DNA of 48,902 bases from a virus. A program made the translations under genes and the position numbers. The stretch spans positions 1-48,902 of the IMG/VR virus record IMGVR_UViG_3300042691_014522; one strand, written 5' to 3'. How positions within the stretch are numbered: the first letter of the stretch is position 1; each line of letters begins with the position of its first letter. A model generated the notes under the pieces. It had not been told where the DNA came from. It saw only the letters and a list, made by a program, of their open reading frames with translations, and did no database searches. Below are positions 25,783 to 32,704 of the stretch, piece by piece.

Positions 25783-27225
25783 TTAATATACTAATGGGTG
25801 TACAATTTTATTTCTTTTTAATTTCTCTGTTTTAAGTAATTCAAAATTAGATCTAGGTTTGAAATTATTAATGGTATCATCTATTGTAGAAACAACATTC
25901 TTACACATATTAACAGCGCTCATCATTGATTCATCAGATGTTACCCATTCACGACCTTTTAATCCTCTTCTAAATCTTTCTTCTTGTGGTAATTCATATA
26001 TCTTCTGTATTGCATCAGCTACGTCTCTAAAATCACAGCGATCATCAAAGATATAAGGAGTTGGAATAGATCCTACAATACTCATATTATTAGGGAATAC
26101 ACCAATACCCCATTCACCATGCTTTCTATATGTTCCAAAATGATTAGAACAAAACTTATCATTAAAGTCAATCCACTTACCATCTTTATCCTCGAATCTT
26201 AATTGATCTTGCATGCCTCCTGTAACATTAGCTATGACCATCGTACCTGCCATCATAGACTCAGTTAATGATAATCCCCAACCTTCATTAGAAGATATTA
26301 AGCAAGTTACATCTGCTATATTGTATAGCATATTCATATGATCTGTTGTTAACTTTGCATCTGAGAAGAATACCTTTTGATATTCTGGATCGCAAAGCAG
26401 ATCTCTTACTACAGGAAGATCGGTACCATTCTCATCTAATGGTTGGGTATGGAGTAATAAGGCACATTTGCTAGCTTTCTCTTTACCTATTTTATCACAA
26501 AATACAGAATACGCTGCAATCAAGTCTGATGTTGATTTACGTCTAATATTTCTTGCATTATAGAATACAACAAATTCAGGATCAAAATCTCCAAAGAGCT
26601 CTTGTTTCTTTTTAACTATATTGTTATTCTGCTCTTGCATGAAATCTGTAATAGGAAAGAACTCTTTCTCATTAATGCCATGAGGAATATATTTTAAGAT
26701 CTTATTCTTAGCTTTATCTCCAAGTACCATTCTATTGATATTCAAAGTTTGTTTAGAGATAGCCATCAATGAATCACAAGACTCATAATAAGATTTATTA
26801 TATAAAGGAGCTGGAAGGTCATCCCATATATTTAAATAGATCATAGGAATCTTTCTTCTGATCTCATTCTCCATTTGAAATAACCATATCCAATATCTAG
26901 GATCAGTAAAGAACATGATTGCATCAGGCTTTTCTAATTCTAATAATTGCCTAACAATTTCAGGAGATCCATATCCATTAATAGGGTAAATAAAAATAGA
27001 TGAATCACTAATACCTTTAATGTTATTGGTATCTTGTGAAACATCTAACTTTCTACCTTGTTCTGGATGATTAATAGCTCCTCCTAAATTAACCCAATTA
27101 AATCTATGGGCTGTACCGATTACGATCTCTCTAGCCATTGTAGAGATACCGCTTGTCATTCTAATATCATCACACATAAGAAGTATCTTTTTCCTCTGTG
27201 CTTGGGGTATATAACCATTTGCCAT
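25783..27225 (-). CDS. Family 4 glycosyltransferase
   Basis: 480 residues, GT-B fold. ILLMCDDIRMTSGISTMARE at the N-terminus binds acceptor. FVVFYNARNIRRKSTSDLI, then SSNEGWGLSLTESMMAGT (E(x7)E-type) form the donor site, followed by RGLKGREWV. It is the promoter-proximal gene of the glycan cluster, with an RHH regulator just upstream (27233-27451). Confidence 0.8.
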   Translation of the reverse strand: MANGYIPQAQRKKILLMCDDIRMTSGISTMAREIVIGTAHRFNWVNLGGAINHPEQGRKLDVSQDTNNIKGISDSSIFIYPINGYGSPEIVRQLLELEKPDAIMFFTDPRYWIWLFQMENEIRRKIPMIYLNIWDDLPAPLYNKSYYESCDSLMAISKQTLNINRMVLGDKAKNKILKYIPHGINEKEFFPITDFMQEQNNNIVKKKQELFGDFDPEFVVFYNARNIRRKSTSDLIAAYSVFCDKIGKEKASKCALLLHTQPLDENGTDLPVVRDLLCDPEYQKVFFSDAKLTTDHMNMLYNIADVTCLISSNEGWGLSLTESMMAGTMVIANVTGGMQDQLRFEDKDGKWIDFNDKFCSNHFGTYRKHGEWGIGVFPNNMSIVGSIPTPYIFDDRCDFRDVADAIQKIYELPQEERFRRGLKGREWVTSDESMMSAVNMCKNVVSTIDDTINNFKPRSNFELLKTEKLKRNKIVHPLVY

Positions 27226-27232
27226 GTGTAAC

Positions 27233-27451
27233 TTATTTTATTGCTTCAATTAAAGTTGATCCTGTATAATGTGTATTGTATTGTTCGTGAATAACTTGTC
27301 TAAATGATGAATCTGTAAGATACATGAACATTGCTCTTTCAACAATATCTTGTAGTCCCATCTTTGTTTTTACAGATGTTACTTTAAAGTCTTCGTATAG
27401 GGTTTGCGGTATCTTTACCGATGTTATAACCCTTTTTGATTTATTTAGCAT
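27233..27451 (-). CDS. Ribbon-helix-helix-like regulator
   Basis: 72 residues. KRVITSVKIPQTLYEDFKVT (strand, then helix) followed by KMGLQDIVERAMFMYL (second helix) fits an RHH (MetJ/Arc) fold. It lies 7 bases before the large GT genes, preceded by an ATAAATATAT box (27466-27475 on the plus strand). It could regulate the glycan operon, or be a plasmid- or phage-type repressor in general. Confidence 0.6.
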   Translation of the reverse strand: MLNKSKRVITSVKIPQTLYEDFKVTSVKTKMGLQDIVERAMFMYLTDSSFRQVIHEQYNTHYTGSTLIEAIK

Positions 27452-27513
27452 ATTTCTCTTTTATAATAAATATATCAGAATATACAAATAAATACGTAAA
27501 TAAAAAAATATTT

Positions 27514-28419
27514 TTAAACTTTTTTATCGCAAAGATCAGGCTTATTTGTATATGGACAGAACTTACAGCTATTGGTGTTTTTTAGATAAATCCTATCAGC
27601 ATTATATTTTGCATTAGGAGTAAAGCATTCTCTTATGAAAGCAGAAAGATCATCTACAGCTTCTTGTACTTTTCTTTTTCCATTAGCAGGTATGAACTCT
27701 TGTATTCTATATGTAGGATAGTCAGGATGATTAAATACTTTTCTTTTTACTATAAAGAACATAACATCAATCTTATCCTCAGGTACATTCATTACTTTAG
27801 AATAAAACCTCTTGTAAAGTAAGATCTGATTAATTTTAGTTTGATCCTTCTTTTCATAATCGCTCCATCCTTTTGTGCTTGTCTTAATATCATAGATAGT
27901 ATACTTTTCTAATATCTTATCATAGATAATAAAGTCGATAGAACCGTTCATCAAAACATTAGGAATATCTTCTAGTACTGGTTGTAGAATGGGTATCTCA
28001 ATACCAACTAGTTCGGTGTTCTTTTTAGAGAAGTACTTGCCTCTATTTTTCTTAAACCAATCTAATGTAAGCTGGCCATCGGCCAAGAATTCTTTCAATT
28101 CTTCTTTTGTACTGAAGTGTTCATTCTTATTCTCTGTTATGCTTTCTTTATAATTAGCTACAAGTCTATCTTCTAATAACTTATTCAAATCTATTTCATC
28201 AGCTGCTTTTACAGATTGATCATACATAGTTTGTAAGTATGTTTGAATGGTCTCATGCATTGCTGTACCATAGACTAAATAGATAGATGGTTTAAAACTA
28301 GACTCTTTCTTAATATAGCTTAGATACCATTGATATTCACATTGCCTATATATAGAATATTGAGAATAAGATACAGCTTTTTGGTATGCCCAATTGATAT
28401 CGATTTTAGGTTTAGGCAT
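27514..28419 (-). CDS. PD-(D/E)XK nuclease, RecB/Cas4-like, with Fe-S cysteines
   Basis: 301 residues. SQYSIYRQCEYQWYLSY opens the fold, NGSIDFIIYD and YTIYDIKTSTKGW supply the catalytic Asp and D-x-K residues, and the C-terminal CKFCPYTNKPDLC, with the early Cys (about 27), makes a four-Cys [4Fe-4S] site as in AddB, Cas4 and phage exonucleases. It probably acts in recombination or replication. It overlaps the HNH gene by 1 base. Confidence 0.8.
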   Translation of the reverse strand: MPKPKIDINWAYQKAVSYSQYSIYRQCEYQWYLSYIKKESSFKPSIYLVYGTAMHETIQTYLQTMYDQSVKAADEIDLNKLLEDRLVANYKESITENKNEHFSTKEELKEFLADGQLTLDWFKKNRGKYFSKKNTELVGIEIPILQPVLEDIPNVLMNGSIDFIIYDKILEKYTIYDIKTSTKGWSDYEKKDQTKINQILLYKRFYSKVMNVPEDKIDVMFFIVKRKVFNHPDYPTYRIQEFIPANGKRKVQEAVDDLSAFIRECFTPNAKYNADRIYLKNTNSCKFCPYTNKPDLCDKKV

Positions 28420-28979
28420 CAGTTCTTTTTATATTTCCAGATAAATCCATTTGATTGTTTTTGTTTTCCACTAGCTACTTTATGAGGCGCGCCTCCACAA
28501 AAATCTCTAGCTTCATTAATACTACTCCACTCTTTTATAAAATTGCCATTTAAATCATATTGTAATATAGATCTTTTTTTCTTATTGGAACCATTTATTT
28601 TATTAGTACCATTAGCTTTTCTAGTTTCGGCAATTTTTTTATACATAGAGTCTAAAGTTCCAGCGCGTCTCTTTGTTTCAGCTGCTTTTAATGCTCCTGC
28701 TTTTGAAGTCCCCCTAATTACTTTAATCATAGAAGACTCTCTTGCAAGGAACTGTATTTCTTTTTGAGACAATTTTAGTTTTGCGGATATAAATAATGCT
28801 GCCGCGTAATCTTTTTGCTCTTTGTGTATTTTATAGTGTTGTTCTATAGATACACACATTAAATTAGAAAGATCGTTATTTTTACGATTACCATCTATAT
28901 GATGTATTTCATAAGATCGTCCTTGGTCATCTTTAGGTATAGGACCATTAGCCGCTTCCCATATTTTTCTATAATTCAT
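28419..28979 (-). CDS. HNH homing endonuclease with NUMOD1-like C-terminus
   Basis: 186 residues. SYEIHHIDGNRKNNDLSNLM (about 23-42) and HYKIHKEQK form the HNH catalytic core (His-His, Asn, His). The C-terminal SILQYDLNGNFIKEWSSINE, then ARDFCGG..., matches the NUMOD1 DNA-binding repeat of homing endonucleases. It is freestanding, just 1 base from the exonuclease, with a structured DNA/RNA element directly upstream (28990-29088). Confidence 0.8.
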   Translation of the reverse strand: MNYRKIWEAANGPIPKDDQGRSYEIHHIDGNRKNNDLSNLMCVSIEQHYKIHKEQKDYAAALFISAKLKLSQKEIQFLARESSMIKVIRGTSKAGALKAAETKRRAGTLDSMYKKIAETRKANGTNKINGSNKKKRSILQYDLNGNFIKEWSSINEARDFCGGAPHKVASGKQKQSNGFIWKYKKN

Positions 28980-28989
28980 AAAATAAAAA

Positions 28990-29088
28990 TGGACTCAGAG
29001 GAAGTAAAGGTCCCGGAATGACCGATACTCCATGAGTCCAATAAGTTATTATAGATAGCTGATTCCGGCAACTTCCTATCTATAATAA
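28990..29088 (-). ncRNA. Compact two-hairpin element with loop-loop complementarity
   Basis: Two hairpins lie between 28979 and 29099. Hairpin 1 has arms 29046-29058 and 29076-29088, perfect for 13 bp. Hairpin 2 has arms 28990-28997 and 29033-29040, TGGACTCA/TGAGTCCA, 8 bp. The loops match each other: ATTCCGG (29062-29068) is complementary to CCGGAAT (29013-29019), and ACTTCC (29071-29076) to GGAAGT (29000-29005). Together they could make a pseudoknot or kissing complex. An RNA regulator, ribozyme-like element or DNA recombination/packaging site are all possible. Confidence 0.5.
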
Positions 29089-29098
29089 ATATCTTATG

Positions 29099-29362
29099 CT
29101 ATCTTTTTGGATCAATAGTTTTCTGTATCTTCCTAAGATATAATATTAAATCCATGGCTTCTTCTATAGAATGTTCGCACCAATCATATAGACTAAAGTC
29201 TTCACGATCTAATGTAGTACCATACTTTGCTTTACCTACTCTAGAACGATCAATAAACTTATCTACTATAGAATCTACAATAGAATCTGCTTTAAGTACA
29301 GTTCTGCTATTCTCAGGTTTATATTCAGTGATTTTTCCGTAAATGTCTTTATTCTTGCTCAT
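29099..29362 (-). CDS. MazG-like/all-alpha pyrophosphohydrolase-like small protein
   Basis: 87 residues. FIDRSRVGKAKYGTTLDRED followed by WCEHSIEEAMDLILYLRK matches the pattern of small phage all-alpha proteins in which an E-x3-E and D motif (here EHSIEEAMD) would bind Mg2+ and a nucleotide. It could be a nucleotide pyrophosphohydrolase relative; the short length leaves activity uncertain. It overlaps the upstream gene by 14 bases. Confidence 0.55.
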   Translation of the reverse strand: MSKNKDIYGKITEYKPENSRTVLKADSIVDSIVDKFIDRSRVGKAKYGTTLDREDFSLYDWCEHSIEEAMDLILYLRKIQKTIDPKR

Positions 29363-29588
29363 TCTTAGTCAATTCTTTAGGGTAAAACTCTTTGTTAACG
29401 TGTCCACATTTTGTACATACAAATGTAGCAATTGGCATAATACCGTCTTGTTGATCACCAGTTAAAAACTTGCTAACCTTACGTAACATCAAAGCTTCTT
29501 GAAATGTAGTACACTCGCACTCCTCACAAGAAACTGGAGTTGTTTTGTCTAAAGGGATATTGACCCTGACTTGTTTTTGTTGTTGCAT
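29349..29588 (-). CDS. Zinc-ribbon protein
   Basis: 79 residues. CEECECTTF (about 20-28) and CTKCGHVN (about 57-64) form a four-Cys zinc ribbon with the intervening segment ALMLRKVSKFLTGDQQDG. Small proteins of this kind are common in large phages. Role unknown. Confidence 0.65.
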   Translation of the reverse strand: MQQQKQVRVNIPLDKTTPVSCEECECTTFQEALMLRKVSKFLTGDQQDGIMPIATFVCTKCGHVNKEFYPKELTKNEQE

Positions 29589-29592
29589 TTTA

Positions 29593-29835
29593 TTATTGTT
29601 TATGTTGCCAATATATTTCTCTGACCTTGCCTCCTAACTCTTGATCATTTGGAGTATTGTAGACTAGATTTTCTGGTATAGTCATGTAGTTACGATTTGT
29701 TCCTCTATCATGACAAGATTTACATAATTGACCAGCTCCTTCAATATAACCAATTCTGAAATCAATATGATCATTAAAATGATAAGTGGTATCTTTTCCA
29801 CAAAGAATACACTTTTCGATTGGATTATTCTCCAT
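29593..29835 (-). CDS. Small Cys-rich protein
   Basis: 80 residues. CILCGKDTTYHFNDHIDFRI and LCKSCHDRG give two Cys pairs plus His residues, a possible zinc site. The C-terminal half has RNYMTIPENLVYNTPNDQEL. No family recognised. Four bases separate it from its upstream neighbour. Confidence 0.6.
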   Translation of the reverse strand: MENNPIEKCILCGKDTTYHFNDHIDFRIGYIEGAGQLCKSCHDRGTNRNYMTIPENLVYNTPNDQELGGKVREIYWQHKQ

Positions 29836-29839
29836 ACTT

Positions 29840-30142
29840 TTATTTTTTAGTTTCTTGAGCTTTTTTAATTGCTAGAATTGCTTTATCTACTCTAGAATCT
29901 ACTTTCTTAGATACTTCTAAAAGCTTTTCATCTGTTCTCTTATTAATACCTTCCATAAGGCATTCTAACTCTTCTATACTTTGTCTACATTCTTTTACTT
30001 CACTCTTAGTTCTTCTATATTCTGAGAATAGAAAAACTACAGTAATTGACATAATACCCAAAAGAAACATCGATATTGGGTGGGGAAGAGAGGATACTGT
30101 AACTTCATCTGTAAATTGCGGAATGGATTGTAACAAATTCAT
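29840..30142 (-). CDS. Single-pass membrane protein with coiled coil
   Basis: 100 residues. A membrane segment (about 24-42, ISMFLLGIMSITVVFLFSEY) is followed by a coiled coil ending KKVDSRVDKAILAIKKA. The architecture equals that of 31944-32219 (LGIALVVVIALAIVATYAFV, then ...SRVDLFERDIYSQLDSRLDKLE), so the two may be paralogues on either side of the RNA locus. Possibly accessory lysis or membrane-modifying proteins. Confidence 0.6.
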   Translation of the reverse strand: MNLLQSIPQFTDEVTVSSLPHPISMFLLGIMSITVVFLFSEYRRTKSEVKECRQSIEELECLMEGINKRTDEKLLEVSKKVDSRVDKAILAIKKAQETKK

Positions 30143-30308
30143 AATCTATATTTTTTAAAGTTTGTGAATTCTTAATATCGACTCCGACTTATTTTCAAGC
30201 TAAAGCCTCCGAAAGACTCTAACATTGGGATGGAGTATCCAACCTCTTATCAAAGTTGAATTAAAGAACTATACGTTAACATAGCTCTATATCAAGAACT
30301 CACTTTTG
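30143..30308 (-). other. Noncoding stretch between small-protein gene and tRNA-Arg
   Basis: No gene is visible in these 166 bases. It contains GACTCCGACT at 30180-30189, the exact complement (antiparallel) of AGTCGGAGTC at 30342-30351 in the anticodon region of the adjacent tRNA-Arg. Read as RNA from the minus strand, this segment could pair with the tRNA anticodon arm. A further run AAGAGGTTGGATACTCCATC and a GAGTCTTTCGGAGG segment have weak hairpin potential. Confidence 0.35.
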
Positions 30309-30379
30309 TGGATGATATGGGAATCGAACCCATCTTTCAAGAGTCGGAGTCTAGCGTCTTACCAATAAACGAATCACCC
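30309..30379 (-). tRNA. tRNA-Arg (anticodon CCG, tentative)
   Basis: A 71-base cloverleaf. Acceptor GGGTGAT/ATCATCC pairs fully (one G-U) with discriminator A. The D arm GTTT/AGAC and T arm ATGGG/CCCAT with loop TTCGATT are intact. The anticodon stem CTAGA/TCTTG has one T-T mismatch. The loop CTCCGAC has U33 and reads CCG (Arg, codon CGG). A reading as Gly-UCC would lack U33 and break the stem. The 3' CCA is not encoded. Confidence 0.8.
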
Positions 30380-30460
30380 TGATACCATTATTATAAGTAT
30401 CTATTTTTTGTGCCTCAGACGGGAATCGAACCCGTACTCGCTTTCAGCAAACAAGATTTT

Positions 30461-31148
30461 CTTACTACTATAGCTTTCGCTACCTTTTCAGTTTGTAGTC
30501 TGGACTATACCTTCACCTTATTCTAAACTTAGGTGTTCCGTGTCTAGTCTCTACACCTTCCCTTTCGGGCTTGGCTCGGTATTACCATTTTAAAGGCTTC
30601 ACCGAATTTACGGAATTCTACATCAAACGTTTCCATTTGAGCACTCAATTTTTCTATTCTTTGATCTATAGGTATCAGTTTGTGCATGACAATTAGGACA
30701 TAGCATTCTTAAATTTTCTATCCTATGATTTGTTCTATTTCCATCAATATGATCTAATTCCATATTTAAAGGTTTTTCCATCCATTCTGAAATGCCACAT
30801 TCTGAACACACATTTTTTAAAATTCCAGCTTTAACTAACCTGTTTTTTAATTTATATGTTTGAAATTGTGGATAATTACCAGAAGTGATATCATCTAGAT
30901 TAATCCTAGGTTTGCCTTTTTTAATCATTCCTTTACCGCTTGGATTTGTTTTATAACAATCAAACAATAAAGCGTATTTTTTAAAGGTATTAAAATGAAG
31001 TCCTAATGTCACACTAGCTTGTGCCATACTTATGCTATTATTACAAACTTCTATAAACTTCTCTCTATTTATATCTTTTCTCATACTAATAAATATCAGA
31101 CAAGATAGAAAAAAGTTATATAGTGCCTATCATTTCAAAGAACTAACT
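30461..31148 (-). other. Group I intron encoding an HNH homing endonuclease
   Basis: A 688-base intron. Near the 3' end it has the conserved core: GGTAATACCGAGCCAAGCCC and a CCCGAAAGGG P5-like GAAA hairpin, the P7 pair (GAGACTAGACACGG ... GGTATAGTCC; S motif at 30502-30511 on the plus strand), and a P9 hairpin TAGCGAAAGCTA. It ends in a G (30461), as expected for the omega-G. The endonuclease reading frame (30623-31084) lies 5' of the core, between the 5' splice region and P3. I could not draw P1 with confidence; the 5' intron start AGTTAGTTCTTTG does not show a clean guide sequence. Confidence 0.8.
30623..31084 (-). CDS. HNH homing endonuclease, group I intron encoded
   Basis: 153 residues. 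VCSECGISEWM (about 92-102), then LNMELDHIDGNRTNHRIENL (about 106-125) and RMLCPNCHAQ give an intact HNH active site (DH, N, H) with its structural four-Cys zinc site. The N-terminal part (MRKDINREKFIEVCNNSISM...ASVTLGLHFNTFKKY) has a helix-turn-helix that would read the homing site. Expected to cut intronless tRNA-Leu genes so that the intron copies itself. The start is 5 bases from a GATATTTATT box (31089-31097). Confidence 0.85.
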   Translation of the reverse strand: MRKDINREKFIEVCNNSISMAQASVTLGLHFNTFKKYALLFDCYKTNPSGKGMIKKGKPRINLDDITSGNYPQFQTYKLKNRLVKAGILKNVCSECGISEWMEKPLNMELDHIDGNRTNHRIENLRMLCPNCHAQTDTYRSKNRKIECSNGNV

Positions 31149-31183
31149 AAGTCTTGCGTGTCTACCAATTCCACCACCGAGGC

Positions 31184-31303
31184 TGGTTGGGACTCTCCCC
31201 ATAGTCACTTGCTGAGATCATTACCGGCGGTCGCACTGTACATAACCTAGACAAGTTGTACAGATTCTCCATTTGAGGCTCTCTTTAAGTTACTTTCCCC
31301 TCG
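31184..31303 (-). other. Noncoding spacer with a stable hairpin
   Basis: No gene in these 120 bases between the tRNA-Leu 5' end and the tRNA-like element at 31304. Read on the minus strand it contains CTGTACA...TGTACAG, a 7-bp hairpin with a 14-base loop, and a GACT...AGTC stem. It probably belongs to the same transcribed RNA locus as its neighbours. Confidence 0.4.
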
Positions 31304-31404
31304 TAGTCAGAATAGGATTCGAACCTATAACGTGGACTCGTAAAGAGTAGCATTCCATTTTGCCTTACCGAGCTTGAGCCCGCTTACATATCCACTACCT
31401 GACT
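31304..31404 (-). ncRNA. tRNA-like element with enlarged central domain (101 nt)
   Basis: The T arm ATAGG-TTCGAAT-CCTAT is canonical and the acceptor pairs AGTCAGG (31398-31404) with TCTGACT (31305-31311, one G-U), followed by A. T8-A9 is also present. Between them lie 63 bases that do not fold as D arm plus anticodon arm: instead GTGGA/TCCAC, GTAAG/CTTTAC and CGGGC-TCAA-GCTCG stems appear. No seven-base anticodon loop with U33 is visible. It could be a decayed or intron-remnant tRNA, or a tRNA-like RNA. Confidence 0.5.
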
Positions 31405-31935
31405 ATAGAGTGGGCCTTTCCCCACGGTCAGAAGAACTTGAAACTTACCTACGCACCAGTGAGGTATTCTTCGTGGTTGTTCACAGAGCTTGTTCAGAGT
31501 GCACCATTCCAAGTTGTCGTGCGTGTCAATACTTGTCTTTCCAAGCTGTCAACGAGACCCGCACCTCATACTCGGCCGACGTCTGACCGTTTAAAGCGTT
31601 TTAGGAAAGTAGAAGATGGGTGCGTGGACATCTACTTTTATGATTGGCGTTTCTAACCTGGTTTCCAATCAACCTAAGTGCAACCCTATTCCCCAGTGGG
31701 GTTGCTTTACACTGCTGACTAACGATTCAGAGGACATTTGTGCATTGTTAAGAGGCATTCCTGAGTTTTCGATCCCGTGGCCTTAGGGCTAATTATTTGA
31801 GAGAGGAGTAGTAATTAATTCCTCCAATGTTTCTACTAATCCGCTCAGAGTTAATCGATATGACTGCTACGGAACTTTCGTCTACATCTCTCAAAAGAGA
31901 CTCACTGTGTTCAGAAGTTTAGTTACCGTCCTTTA
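31405..31935 (-). ncRNA. Candidate large structured RNA
   Basis: About 530 bases with no leftward gene and many inverted repeats: 31410-31414/31421-31425 (GTGGG/CCCAC), 31425-31432/31582-31589 (CGGTCAGA/TCTGACCG), 31606-31613/31631-31638 (AAAGTAGA/TCTACTTT), 31641-31647/31665-31671 (TGATTGG/CCAATCA), 31680-31686/31699-31705 (GCAACCC/GGGTTGC) and 31796-31804/31887-31895 (TTTGAGAGA/TCTCTCAAA). Higher GC than the rest of the genome. Its place between tRNAs in a phage resembles GOLLD and ROOL RNAs, but I cannot align it to either. Two short rightward frames in it have no support. Confidence 0.5.
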
Positions 31936-31943
31936 ACTATTTT

Positions 31944-32219
31944 TTATTTTTTGTTAGTTAATTTTGCTTCTAATTTGTCTAGTCTTGAATCTAATTGAGA
32001 ATAGATGTCTCTTTCAAAGAGATCAACTCTTGAATGGCAATGTCTATTTTCTTCGGCTATTGCCTGATAGACATCTGCAAATCTTTGATCTGTTTCTCTC
32101 ATTAATTCTTCTGTTGTTTTTTGCACTTGTATTACCTTAACGAAAGCATAAGTAGCAACTATTGCCAAAGCAATAACCACTACAAGAGCTATCCCTAAAA
32201 CGAATGATAATGTTTCCAT
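31944..32219 (-). CDS. Single-pass membrane protein with coiled coil
   Basis: 91 residues from the ATG at 32217-32219 (METLSFVLGIALVVVIALA), which is preceded by AAGGAGAAACAAATC, a rare clear Shine-Dalgarno-like GGAG in this genome. A membrane segment (about 4-25) is followed by a coiled coil (VDLFERDIYSQLDSRLDKLE). The longer in-frame start (MTYKEK) at 32243 is less likely. Architecture equals 29840-30142. Confidence 0.65.
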   Translation of the reverse strand: METLSFVLGIALVVVIALAIVATYAFVKVIQVQKTTEELMRETDQRFADVYQAIAEENRHCHSRVDLFERDIYSQLDSRLDKLEAKLTNKK

Positions 32220-32258
32220 GATTTGTTTCTCCTTATATGTCAAAGAACGGTAACTGTG

Positions 32259-32413
32259 CTGTCGAGGTAGGAGTCGAACCTACATGCTGCGATTCGGTAA
32301 GGGACAAAATAGCCGGCTTTGTGGTCAACCCATATCCATTTACCTGTTTCGTGTTCAGCGCCCTCGAGACGAGAGGGTGTGTATGCCATGCGTACGCTTT
32401 TCATCACTCGACA
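32259..32413 (-). ncRNA. tRNA-like element with enlarged central domain (155 nt)
   Basis: The acceptor TGTCGAG (32407-32413) pairs perfectly with CTCGACA (32260-32266), then G. The T arm GTAGG-TTCGACT-CCTAC is canonical, and a D arm like those of class II tRNAs (ATG...CAT, 17 bases, same length as in the tRNA-Leu) follows the TG at positions 8-9. The remaining about 100 bases contain CCCTC-TCGTCTC-GAGGG and ACAAA/TTTGT hairpins and no proper anticodon arm. Either a tRNA with a non-standard insertion or a tRNA-like RNA. Confidence 0.5.
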
Positions 32414-32418
32414 ATATA

Positions 32419-32637
32419 TTAAAAGATTCTGTCTTGCTTTTCTTCTTTATACTCTTTGAACTTTCTAACCCATGTAAGGCTTATATCTACTGCCATTAAT
32501 ACCGGTGCCATTACTAATATGGCCAAGGTCTCAAGTCCTGGAGTTGCATAGACTGGATCTATTCCTTTTTTATTATAGGATCTGTACATCTTAATTACGC
32601 AATAGATAATACTAACGATCCAAATTGTGTATATCAT
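32419..32637 (-). CDS. Small membrane protein
   Basis: 72 residues with two membrane segments (about 2-17, MIYTIWIVSIIYCVI; about 36-55, LAILVMAPVLMAVDISL) and a Lys/Glu tail (KFKEYKEEKQDRIF). The start has the CAGTTATG context. It may be a phage membrane accessory (superinfection exclusion or lysis related), but no family is recognised. Confidence 0.6.
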   Translation of the reverse strand: MIYTIWIVSIIYCVIKMYRSYNKKGIDPVYATPGLETLAILVMAPVLMAVDISLTWVRKFKEYKEEKQDRIF

Positions 32638-32704
32638 AACTGTTTCATTGATTAATTCAAATATAAGACATATTGTTTTATGCTTATAGTATATCTTTAT
32701 AGTA

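Larger units (their letters stand above)
30411..31183 (-). tRNA. tRNA-Leu (UAA) interrupted by a group I intron
   Basis: The 5' exon is 31149-31183 (35 nt, starting GCCTCGGTGGTGG) and the 3' exon is 30411-30460 (50 nt, ending TTCGATTCCCGTCTGAGGCA). They join to a standard 85-nt class II tRNA: acceptor GCCTCGG/CTGAGGC fits (one G-U), anticodon stem CAAGA/TCTTG, loop CTTAAAA, anticodon UAA. A variable arm TTGC/GCGA and a normal D arm (GTG/CAC) complete it. The insertion lies between U34 and A35, the same site as the classic cyanobacterial and plastid tRNA-Leu(UAA) intron. The CCA is not encoded. Confidence 0.85.

Noticed and set aside
28990-29088. Hammerhead ribozyme
   Set aside because: No CUGAUGA...GAAA core is present on either strand.
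30180-30189. tRNA gene remnant in the spacer
   Set aside because: Only a 10-base match to the tRNA-Arg anticodon arm in inverse orientation, without acceptor or T arm.
31374-31656. Two rightward frames of about 70 residues
   Set aside because: They lie inside the structured RNA region, overlap inverted repeats and show no start context or recognisable motif.
31405-31935. RNase P RNA or 6S RNA
   Set aside because: I could not find the conserved RNase P segments (GAGGAAAGUCC-type, AGAGUAG-type) or the 6S central bubble pattern in the helices present.
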